Source: Astropecten irregularis (taxonomy: Eukaryota > Echinodermata > Asteroidea > Paxillosida > Astropectinidae). From it: 64,000 nucleotides of DNA. Of this stretch, positions 49,460 through 56,963 are shown one piece after another (position 1 is the first letter of the stretch; every line of letters begins with the position of its first letter). The translations under genes were made by a program, and so were the position numbers. The stretch covers positions 7,006,001 to 7,070,000 of the forward strand of contig OZ020255.1 in assembly GCA_963971285.1 (NCBI GenBank). The letters are read 5' to 3'. Under the pieces are notes generated by a model, which ran no database searches, was not told where the DNA came from, and saw only the letters and a list, made by a program, of their open reading frames with translations.

Positions 49460-50090
49460 CGATAGTTTTTCTTCCATAAAGAAAAAATTGAGAAAACGAC
49501 TATTTGCCATTTGTTTTGTTTAGTTCTTGGGAATGCTAGTTCTTGGTTGTCTTCCAAATTAATTAAACTGATCTAATTGTTAAGTTATATTTTCCATAAT
49601 CACAGCACTATCCTGAAACGGCTATTTCGTCATATAATTATGCCTATATTCTCGTAACGGAAAACAAAATAACGGTAAAAGAACAATTATGCCAAATTGC
49701 AATTTCTGGTAGAATGTTTTGACTTATCACAATTAATGAAACGACGTTAATACTCGACCTTTTCCTTTTGTGAATGACCAGGTCCGTCATATTCATTCAG
49801 ATCCGTTAATGACTTAAGATCATTGACTGTAACATTCCTGTTTGCTGGATCTGCACAACATTAATCACCCCAGTAGAACTAAGTATCATTCATTGTAACC
49901 TTTCTTCATTCAAAAAAGTTATTATTTGTATTAGTTCGTTATAAACTACACAATTCGAATGTCATGTCGGTGGAGGGGGACTTTGAAATAAATTTACAAG
50001 CATCAAAGAGTTTGTGTCATGGAGTGATTAATGAAACTTTTCTGTTGAATGATAATCTCTTGTACAATCACTGAAGTTAGGGAGGTTTGC
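49460..50090. other. A/T-rich low-copy spacer
   Basis: About 630 bp with no tandem structure, RNA gene or supported coding frame that I can see. Confidence 0.6.
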
Positions 50091-50243
50091 AATTCGGGCG
50101 ATTTCAAATAGTACGCCGACAAGAGGTTGCAACGAGTCGGCCAATGACAATTCACGGAATTTAAGGTTGACAGATTCCGCGCATTGTGATTGGCCAACGT
50201 GTTGCAAACACTTGGTGATGCACTATTTGGAAACGCTCGTATT
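50091..50243. mobile_element. Foldback MITE, family H (153-bp hairpin)
   Basis: The element folds on itself. 'aattcgggcgatttcaaata' at the left pairs with 'tatttggaaacgctcgtatt' at the right, 'ggccaatgac' pairs with 'gtgattggcc', and 'acaattcacggaat' pairs with 'attccgcgcattgt'. About 70-bp arms enclose a loop of only about 12 bp, with scattered mismatches. A solo arm of the same family lies at 48763. I see no clear target duplication. The stem contains CCAAT (ggccaat) near the loop in both arms. Confidence 0.8.
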
Positions 50244-50402
50244 GCACTGAGTCACATCAGTCTTCTTGAGACGTACAGAGCGTACGTACCGAAACGTTGA
50301 GTAATTCTGGTGTTTTTCAGAACCGACACACAATATCATAAAAAATAGTACCTAACGTGTTACTTTGTTACCCCATCATCTAAACAAGCATGAAAACAGA
50401 CG

Positions 50403-50745
50403 GGTGTTCGTTATTTTTGGCCAAATATTCACTTTTTCTAAAAGTGATCCAAATTACCCAAAATGATGTATGAGAGCACAGATAATCCATTTCTAGTATA
50501 TAAACTGGTCTATTTCTTATAATAAGAGGAGTTTTAAACCAATTTAAGAAAGTTTGATTTTTCATCAAAAATTGAAACAAAATGGCACGGGATACCCCTT
50601 GCCGTTTTTGTCATTTTTGGCCAAAAATTCACTTTTTATATTGTGGTTCAAATCACCCAAATAGATGTCAGAGAGCACAGAGAACCCATTCTAGTATGAA
50701 AACTGGTGTATTTGCTATCTGAGAGGAGTATTGAACCAATTTACT
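50403..50745 (+). repeat. Tandem dimer (200-bp offset)
   Basis: 50403-50550 and 50600-50745 are diverged direct repeats sharing 'tttttggccaaa', 'aattcactttt', 'agagcacag', 'cccatt(t)ctagtat', 'aaactgg', 'gagaggagt' and 'aaccaattta'. The landmark 'ggccaaa' lies at 50419 and 50619. Only two units are present. Confidence 0.75.
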
Positions 50746-50869
50746 CCCATACTGGGGTACTACTCCATAGGGGCCGTCCATAAAGTACGTACGCACGAAA
50801 TGCCGACTTTTTTGGCAAAAAAATACATTTAAAGTTTCTGTTTGGACTTAGTCTTAAAACCAAAAACTT

Positions 50870-50945
50870 TCTCGCCCTACCGGGACTTGAACCCGGGATC
50901 GCCTGCACTGTAGTCCTGCGCACTTCCAGTGCCAATGGTACCACT
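50870..50945 (-). tRNA. tRNA-like sequence (pseudogene or SINE-type head)
   Basis: On the minus strand the T arm is perfect: stem ccggg/cccgg around loop ttcaagt, containing a good B box (ggttcaagtcc). It is followed by 7 bases and an A in the acceptor position. An A-box-like 'tggtaccattggcactgg' lies upstream at normal spacing. I could not pair a 7-bp acceptor stem or a standard anticodon arm (the centre reads 'gcgcaggactacagtgc'), so I do not assign an amino acid. Flanking sequences 50826-50848 and 50970-50990 resemble each other ('taaagtttc.gtt.ggactt') and might be an old long target duplication. Confidence 0.5.
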
Positions 50946-50993
50946 TGAAACTTTAGATGAATTCTTAAATATTTAAAGTTTCGGTTAGGACTT

Positions 50994-51325
50994 CATACTG
51001 GGAGAACTACCACACTGGGGGAACTACTAGGGGGCACTACTCCATACTGGGGAACTACTAGGGGGCACTACTCCTTACTGGGGAACTACTAGGGGGCACT
51101 ACTCCTTACTGGAGAACTACTAGGGGGCACTACTCCTTACTGGGGAACTACTAGGGGGCACTACTCCTTACTGGGGAACTACTAGGAGGCACTACTCCTT
51201 ACTGGGGAACTACTAGGGGGCACTACTCCATACTGGGGGAACTACTAGGGGCACTACTCCACACTGGGGGAACTACTGTGGGAACTACTAGGGGCACTAC
51301 TCCACATACTGGGGAAACTACCACA
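50994..51325 (+). repeat. 31-bp minisatellite, about 10 units
   Basis: The unit 'ggggaactactagggggcac' + 'tactccttact' is repeated about ten times with variants (ccatact, cacact, aggaggcac). A single related fragment 'actggggtactactccatag' lies at 50751, left of the tRNA-like sequence, so the insertion probably split the seed of this array. Confidence 0.9.
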
Positions 51326-51338
51326 CGTATTTCTTTAA

Positions 51339-51720
51339 CTATTGATGCAAAAGCATGAGTATCGTACTTGCGGGTAGCGTACCAAAACAATTATAATCTG
51401 CAAAGGTTTACTTATAATTTGCAGGGTATAAAGATGGTGTTTGTAGAAACGTAGTGTTAGAATTTTTCTGCCTGAAATGCTGTATTTATCTAGAAAAGAG
51501 TAAAACCAGTGACCAAAATTATTTTTTATCTTTCGAAGATAAAAATTAAAAGTGAAAAAAAAAAAGAACAAAAAAATGTGGCCGTTTTTCATAGTTTTCT
51601 CAAAAAGTGGGTACCGTATGTGACTGAAATTTTCACATTTGACTGTTTACTGCATCTTTTTTGACATTTTTGCTCATAAATCTGCATTTCACTGACAAAA
51701 ACTAAAGTCTGATATTACCT
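51339..51720 (+). mobile_element. TTAA MITE family T, copy 4
   Basis: Ends with 'aaagtctgatattacct' followed by TTAA (51721-51724). Internal landmarks are shared with copy 3: 'ctgcctgaaatgctgtattt', 'gtgaaaaaaaaaaag', 'gtgggtaccgtatgtgactg' and 'tttgctcataaatctgca'. TTAA occurs at 51335-51338 on the left, but the terminal repeat there is diverged and the flank 'gtatttctttaactattgatgc' resembles the right flank, so the left boundary is tentative. Confidence 0.65.
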
Positions 51721-51914
51721 TTAAGTATTTGTATAATTATTGATGCTTTCGTTTGTTAATTTGTGTGTGATTTATTTGTTTTATAAGTTGAATTGGCAGC
51801 ATATTAGAAATAATTGGCATTGCCGGATCCTACACTGGTATAATTATATTCTGAAGTAAAAACGACCTGGCTCAACTTTGTAATAATAAAAAAAACCTGA
51901 AACCGAACATCCAA

Positions 51915-52735
51915 CCCATGAGGGCGCTATTTTTGTAAACACACACGCATTTACGAGAGACCACATGTGTAGATCAGCTGTAGTCTGGTTCCCGGACCCA
52001 AAAAGCGCCAGACTATTGTCTGTCAAATATAGGGTCCGGTATCGGCTACGTGTACTGGAGGGTCACGTGACCAAAAAGACCAAGTTTTGGCCTTTTACGG
52101 AAAAATCCGAAACATTACGAACTCGTTTTCGTTCAACTTCGGATAGTAACGTTGACTTTCGGCTATTTCCGACAGGTCACGCGGGGTCACATAGTTCAGG
52201 AAAAGACACGTCATGTAAATATGTTACATTCCGGCTACAGTTAGCCCAAATAGAGCATAATTATTGTTCACATACAACAGAGCACTTTTCCTATTATGCA
52301 CTTTTGAGGAGTTTGTTGTATGTTTTTTTTCCCACCCTTTGATTTCTTATTCTGTCCAGATAAAATTGCATGTGCTTACAAAAGTGCAAAAATGAATGCT
52401 AAAATTGATTCTCGGTAAACGCTAAAACTAGCTTCCGCGCCTGCGCAGACATGACAGCTGTGTCATGTTCTATTTTTAACCGTAGCCGATACCTGACCTA
52501 AGATTTTTAATAAGAGTCGTCAGGGAATCTTTGGGCAGGGAACCAGACTAGATCAGCTGCTGCATTGAATGATTTGAGGAGATTTTTGTCTGCTTTCCTG
52601 CCCGAGTCCTAAGCAGGAGATGCATTTTCCAGGTGAGTCTTGGTCTGAGGTTTACTAGAGATTATCTCAAATACACCTTTAGCTCAAAAACGAAGTATTT
52701 TTGTGGCTTTTTTGCAGCAAATTTTAAATGGCACT
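51915..52735 (+). repeat. Dispersed repeat R1, copy 2 (split by an insertion)
   Basis: Homologous to 28285-28530 (see that entry) once the insertion 51981-52550 is removed. Preserved: 'cccatgagggcgctattttt', 'cctgcccgagtcctaagc', 'ttttccaggtgag', 'gattatct', 'cgaagtatttttgtggc' and 'tttgcag'. The paired donor and acceptor-like signals, 85 bp apart, are retained here. Confidence 0.55.
51981..52550. mobile_element. 570-bp non-autonomous DNA transposon, 9-bp target duplication
   Basis: Flanked by the perfect 9-bp direct repeat gatcagctg (51972-51980 and 52551-52559). Terminal inverted repeats are 'tagtctggttccc' and 'gggaaccagacta', perfect over 13 bp. A second inverted pair lies inside: 'ggtatcggctacg' near 52037 and 'cgtagccgatacc' near 52482. 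A 9-bp duplication fits Mutator-like elements. No transposase is encoded: the longest frame (about 125 codons, 51965-52342) crosses the element boundary. It interrupts repeat R1, so it is younger than that repeat. Confidence 0.88.
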
Positions 52736-52744
52736 TCAACTTGT

Positions 52745-52945
52745 ACAAGAATTGCACTGACGACCATCATTTGTGTACAACTCTATGGAACCAGCAGAGG
52801 GCGTTTTGAGATAACTTGCCCCTGCTGCATTCAAAGTGTATCATTGCAGGTCTGAAAATCCATGTAAAACTCACTTTTTAGAAGCTATCCCAGTGTTACA
52901 CAGCTGAGATTGAAGTTTATCATAACTTCAGTAAGGATAACCCTT
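52745..52945 (-). mobile_element. MITE family G, copy 1 (diverged)
   Basis: Reverse-complement homologue of the complete family G element at 55451-55717. Shared text includes 'agaattgcactgacgaccat' (family: agaattccactgacggccat), 'gagggcgtt', 'ctgcattcaaagtgtatcat', 'aaaactcacttttta' and 'gagattgaagttt'. The right end is too diverged to place exactly. The substitutions suggest that it is older than the other copies. Confidence 0.7.
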
Positions 52946-53364
52946 TTTTCTTAAGGTTGATGGCCTACATGTAGACCCAGTAACTGGGGCGCTGAACTCC
53001 CTTTTTGACTTTTGGGGTTGACGGTCGGTCTAGCGCCCCAGTGATTTATATTGGTTGAGATGTGTCGTACACAGGAAAAACGGCAAGAATTCCACTGACG
53101 GCCATGACGGAAAAAAAGTTATATCCTCTAAAAGAAAACTTACTGGATACAAGTTAGGACCAACTTCAATCTCAGGAGTGGAAAGCTGGGTAGCACATCT
53201 GGAAAGTGAGTTTTACGGGGTATTTTGGACCCAGACTTCGGAGCAGTAGCGCACAACGGGGGCAGCCATTTTCTATCTGTGAACTTATGTGTGGTGCGCA
53301 TGACAGAGGGCAAAGGGCACTGGAGCTGTTGAATATTGATGTTCAGGAGGGACCATTGTTTGGC

Positions 53365-53383
53365 GGGGGCGGGGGCGGGTGGG
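53365..53383 (+). other. G-quadruplex motif with single-base loops
   Basis: ggggg-c-ggggg-c-ggg-t-ggg: four G-runs separated by single bases, among the most stable quadruplex patterns known. It lies in the non-homologous middle of family G copy 2. Confidence 0.8.
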
Positions 53384-53595
53384 TGTGTTTAGTGTGAGGT
53401 AATAACGGTAGGAAAATTCAGGGAGGGTTTAGGTGTGGGGATTTCAAAAAAGCATTATTATAGGGACATTTTTGGAAGGTCTGAATTGAATTGCGGTACG
53501 CAGCTTAGATTCAACCATTGAATATTGGGACTCCCCCGCCAATTTTACTTGACCTTAACTTCAAATGGAACATATTAACCGTCTTCTGGCAGCAA

Positions 53596-53690
53596 GCGCT
53601 CGTGTGGCGTGCTCAGATAATCCATTGCATTTGTAATAATATTGTTGATTCTTCCACAGCCCCGGTTCGAATCCCAGTGAGATCAAGGTA
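53596..53690 (+). repeat. tRNA-derived (SINE-like) segment
   Basis: Contains a canonical B box (ggttcgaatcc at 53663-53673) inside a T-arm-like 'cccggttcgaatcccagtg', and about 54 bp upstream an A-box-like 'gtgctcagataatcc'. The body between them cannot be folded into a normal tRNA. An A-rich stretch follows (aaaaaaagttggaaaataaa). This is consistent with a SINE head captured by the surrounding MITE; a decayed tRNA gene is the alternative. Confidence 0.5.
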
Positions 53691-54345
53691 AAAAAAGTTG
53701 GAAAATAAAGAGTGATAATGTAGATGAGGAAGGGATATAGGAGAGAGGTAGGAGAGAAGAAAGAAGTGTAAAGAGGGCGTTTTTTTTTTGTTTTTTTTTA
53801 ATTTGCCCCCTTTTTTAAACCTTTCCCCCTAGTCACTGAGCCCCCTCTCACACCTAAAAACCCTCAATATAGATTCCCCCCCTTCTGAACTTGCCAAATA
53901 TCCAAAAATTAGGTCAATTTGGCCATGGCCGTCAGTGGAATTTTTTCCGGAAAAACAAAATTTCACGGCACTTTCGCCGAAAATGTCCCCAGATTACACC
54001 AAAAACATCACAAACAGAATTGAAACTCGCTCCATTGCTTCTACGAAAGTCAAAGATGAAATACAGCATATTAATTTGTACTCACGATCATTCTTTTTGA
54101 TGAAAATCGACCTTTTCTGACGAATGTCCAGACGAGAACGTAAAAAACGGAATTTAATTTGTGTGGCTCTGCTCCACACAAAATGGCGGTCCTACGTCAT
54201 CGCATGAATATTAATTTTGGTAATTTCCATACTATGCGGACGTGTCGATATACGTAGATCACTTTCCCTCCGCGTTCAGCGAAAAATCCCTTACACGAAT
54301 TGGCACGAAACGGCCAAAAGAGGGCGTCGCGATCATCTCATTATG

Positions 54346-54815
54346 TGACGTCATCGCACTGACCAAAAATGGAAGTTTTCATGAATGAAACTGACGCGCA
54401 TGGGCACATACTCAGCAACTCGAATCATTGACAGACCTCGCCACGATCTTTTGAATGGAACCAAAAACGACCTTTTGACCATTTTTTGTGGTGTCACCCG
54501 CCGATGTTCGAGAACTCACGGACTCCGCAGTCGTATATTTGAACTTTGGTCAGCTTTTGTTGCCATTTTACCGCGAAACTGCGCCACCATCTGAGCGTGA
54601 TTGTAGGTCGTTGAATATTCATAGCAACATGTGTTGGGTCTGTTGGTTGTGCATGGTCGCCCGAGTTGTCGTACGGCCGACCGTTGGTCGTTTCGTAGTC
54701 GTACACCGTGTGTGCTTGAATAGGCACATCGCGTTATGCGTGCTCCGTACGTGTCTGCAACGGCCCTACGTGCGTGCGTAACGAGTTGGGCCAGCACATG
54801 GTTTCTGTGACGTCA
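54346..54815. promoter_or_regulatory. Two TGACGTCA palindromes in the core of the foldback element
   Basis: Perfect TGACGTCA at 54346-54353 and 54808-54815, the same CREB/ATF-type site found four times in the unrelated element at 43884-44936. Function is inference. Confidence 0.4.
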
Positions 54816-55327
54816 CGAGCACTGCCTTGCACATTGACCAATCAGCGCGCAATTGTCACAAACTGCACTGTCATGTTATGGGGCCGCGAATTGCCGAGGC
54901 AAAGTGATCTACGTATCGACACGTCCGCATAGTATGCAAATTACCAAAATGAATATTAATGCAATGATGTATGACCGCCATTTTGTGTGGAGCAGAGCCA
55001 CACAAATTAAATTCCGTTTTTTACGTTCTCGTCTGGACATTCGTCAGAAAAGGTTGATTTTCATCAAAAGGAATGATCGTGAGTACAAATGAATATGCTC
55101 TATTTCATCTTTGACTTTCGTAGAAGCAATGGAGCGAGTTTCAATTTTGTTTGTGATGTTTTTGGTGTAATCTGGGGACATTTTTGGCGAAAGTGCCGTC
55201 TTATTTTTGTTTTTCCTGTGTACGACACATCTCAACCAATATAAATCACTGGGGCGCTAGACCGACCGTCAACCCCAAAAGTCAAAAAGGGAGTTCAGCG
55301 CCCCAGTTACTGGGTCTAGCCTACATG

Positions 55328-55450
55328 TACACACATGTATAAGTAACTTTGTTACTGGTACTTGTGGTAGCATACCAAAACAGAAATCTTCAAAAATGTA
55401 CCTATAACTTACACCTGGGTATAAAGATGGTGATGGTAGAAACATACCGT
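55328..55450 (+). mobile_element. TTAA MITE family T, copy 5 (left part, split by a family G insertion)
   Basis: 'gtagcataccaaaacagaaa' and 'gggtataaagatggtgatgg' + 'tagaaacatac' match copies 3 and 4 in order. The sequence resumes after the family G element as 'atgtactgttaccgtat' (55722 on). The host copy was therefore present before that insertion. Its left end abuts the target duplication of the foldback element. Confidence 0.6.
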
Positions 55451-55717
55451 GGAAAGAATTCCACTGACGGCCATTACCATGATTACGGAAACAGGATTAT
55501 TTACTCCAAGAGCTAGCTTATTGGATGCAGGTCATGAGAAACTTCAATCTCAGGTGTGTATACTGGGGTAGCATATCTGAAAAGTGAGATTTTCAGTGTT
55601 TTTTGTCCTACAATGATACACTTCGAATGCAGCGATAGCCATTTTTCACATAACGCCCTCTAGCTGTCGGTCCCATTGGTTTGTGCACAAGTGATGGCCG
55701 TCAGTGGAATTCTTTCC
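55451..55717 (+). mobile_element. MITE family G, copy 3 (complete, 267 bp)
   Basis: Perfect terminal inverted repeats of at least 24 bp: starts ggaaag + 'aattccactgacggccat', ends 'atggccgtcagtggaatt' + ctttcc. The flanking 8 bp are cataccgt and catacatg, alike in only five leading bases, so the target duplication is decayed or rearranged. Internal 'gagggcgtt' lies on the minus strand. No coding capacity. It serves as the reference for the family. Confidence 0.88.
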
Positions 55718-55752
55718 CATACATGTACTGTTACCGTATACCATTAACATTT

Positions 55753-55919
55753 TGGGTGTGAGTCGGCTTGGGTCTGAGTTGGCTTGGGTCTGAGTTGGCT
55801 TGGGTTTGAGTTGGCTTGGGTTTGAGTTGGCTTGGGTCTGAGTTGGCTTGGGTCTGAGTCGGCTTGGGTTTGATTTGGCTTGGGTCTGAGTTGGCTTGGG
55901 TCTGAGTCGGCTTGGGTCA
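55753..55919 (+). repeat. 16-bp minisatellite, array A (about 10 units)
   Basis: Unit gggtctgagttggctt with variants (gtcggctt, gggtttgagt, gatttggctt). The array runs straight into 'gggtcatcaaattgcgatga', the same right flank as array B. On the minus strand the unit has no stop in any frame, giving a spurious proline/glutamine/threonine-rich repeat frame. Confidence 0.93.
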
Positions 55920-56307
55920 TCAAATTGCGATGAAGTCATACCGAATTTGAAAAGATGATTTTTTTTTATAATTTCATTAATTATGTTGTATTTGTGTATT
56001 TCTTTGTGGGGACAGATTCTACGGACCATGATCCTTTCACCACTGTATCTAATTCCAGACGAGGTTTAATTACTTGCAATTCCCTTCCCTGGCTCATTCT
56101 GATGTGTGCTAACAAATTGAAGGAACTCCTTGCGGTACAAATGAGTAAGTGACATCTACAATTAATATTCTACATTATTGTTTGCACACTGGAAATAATG
56201 AATCAGAAAGTGCAAACAGTAAATAAGTTCGTTGTTATGTGCAAATGTATTTCACGAGATAGATGCCACAAGTTTTGGACAGGAGTCGGCCAGACTACAA
56301 CCGTCAT
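55920..56307 (+). repeat. Segmental duplication unit A, with possible exon
   Basis: Homologous to 56964-57336, from 'gcgatgaagtcataccgaat' to 'cggccagactacaaccgtca'. Inside, 56016-56144 (129 bp) is bounded by an acceptor (ctttgtggggacag|) and donor (atga|gtaagt) and is open in one frame, encoding 'CNSLPWLILMCANKLKELLA' near its end. The exon-like length is a multiple of three here (129) and in unit B (126). I do not recognise the peptide. Confidence 0.55.
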
Positions 56308-56334
56308 GAATAGAATGAACAACACAACACAAGT

Positions 56335-56359
56335 GATGGCCGTCAGTGAAATTCTTTCC
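56335..56359 (-). mobile_element. MITE family G, solo right end (copy 4)
   Basis: 'gatggccgtcagtgaaattc' + tttcc, preceded by 'acacaa', matches the right terminus of copy 3 with one change. The left part of the element is absent. Confidence 0.65.
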
Positions 56360-56475
56360 CTTTTAAAGATCAAAATTAAAAGTGAAAAGATTTTTAAAAT
56401 ACTGTGGGTGTTTTTTCATTGTTTTCTAAAAAATTGGGCACCATTATGGGACTGACATTTTCTAAGATGACTCTT
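56360..56475 (+). mobile_element. TTAA MITE family T, fragment (copy 6)
   Basis: 'cttttaaagatcaaaattaa', 'ttcattgttttctaaaaa', 'attgggcaccattatgggac' and 'agatgactc' match the middle of copy 3. It runs directly into minisatellite array B, as copy 5 runs into array A, so the 16-bp array arose within or next to this element before the duplication. Confidence 0.65.
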
Positions 56476-56477
56476 GT

Positions 56478-56963
56478 TGGGTCTGAGTTGGCTTGGGTCT
56501 GAGTTGGCTTGGGTCTGAGTTGGCTTGGGTTTGAGTTGGCTTGGGTCTGAGTCTGCTTGGGTCTGAGTTGGCTTGGGTCTGAGTTGGCTTGGGTCTGAGT
56601 TGGCTTGGGTCTGAGTTGGCTTTGGTCTGAGTTGTCTTGGGTCTGAGTTGGCTTGGGTCTGAGTTGGCTTTGGTCTGAGTCAGCTTGTGTCTGAGTCGGC
56701 TTGGGTCTGAGTTGGCTTGGGTCTGAGTTGGCTTGGGTCTTAGTTGGCATGGGTCTAAGTTGGCTTGGGTCTGAGTTGGCTTGGGTCTGAGTCGGCTTGG
56801 GTCTGAGTCGGCGTGGGTCTGAGTCGGCTTGTGTCTGAGTAGGCTTTTGTCTGAGTTGGCTTGGGTCTGAGTCGGCTTGGGTCTTAGTCGGCTTGGGTCT
56901 GAGTCGGCTTGGGTCTGAGTTGGCTTGGGTCTGAGTTGGCTTGGGTCTGAGTCGGCTTGGGTC
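56478..56963 (+). repeat. 16-bp minisatellite, array B (about 30 units)
   Basis: Same unit as array A (gggtctgagttggctt), with variants gtcggctt, gtctgctt, gtcagctt, gtaggctt, tttggtctg and gcatggg. Because 16 is not a multiple of 3, a reading frame repeats every 48 bp (16 residues, RPKPTQTQANSDPSQL-like on the minus strand). No frame on that strand has a stop, so two overlapping frames of 196 and 167 codons appear. The absence of stops is a property of the unit, not evidence of a gene. Confidence 0.94.

Larger units (their letters stand above)
53082..53948 (+). mobile_element. MITE family G, copy 2 (867 bp, nested, 8-bp target duplication)
   Basis: Inserted into the left arm of the foldback element. 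The intact right arm supplies the empty site: 'acacaggaaaaacaaaa'. Here 'ggaaaaac' flanks the insert on both sides (53074-53081 and 53949-53956). Ends read 'aattccactgacggccat' (53088 on) and 'atggccgtcagtggaatt' (to 53942), with slightly different outermost bases. The first 150 bp match the left part of family G copy 3, but the middle is different: it holds a tRNA-like head, a G-quadruplex motif, T-runs and purine-rich text. An 8-bp duplication suits hAT (or Merlin/P) elements. No transposase frame. Confidence 0.88.
52972..55318. mobile_element. Long-TIR foldback element, 9-bp target duplication (Mutator-like)
   Basis: Flanked by the perfect 9-bp repeat gcctacatg (52963-52971 and 55319-55327). 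Terminal arms of about 420 bp are inverted copies: left 52972-53081 continued at 53949-54264, right 54900-55318. The ends read 'tagacccagtaactgg' and 'ccagttactgggtcta'. The left arm is split by a family G insertion (53082-53948). Removing it and its duplicated 8 bp leaves about 1.47 kb. The core 54265-54899 has no recognisable transposase, only overlapping frames of up to 97 codons on both strands. Long TIRs with a 9-bp duplication are typical of Mutator-like elements. The arms are still highly similar, so the element looks fairly young. Confidence 0.9.

Noticed and set aside
51965..52342. 125-codon frame as a gene
   Set aside because: It starts in flanking repeat R1 and crosses the border of the 570-bp transposon, so it did not exist before the insertion; no ATG context or domain.
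53082..53948. TTAA or TA target for family G
   Set aside because: Comparison with the intact arm of the foldback element gives an exact 8-bp duplication instead.
54488..54797. 97-codon plus-strand and 93-codon minus-strand frames in the foldback core as a transposase fragment
   Set aside because: No recognisable catalytic motif, the frames overlap on opposite strands, and the core is G/C-richer, which lengthens chance frames.
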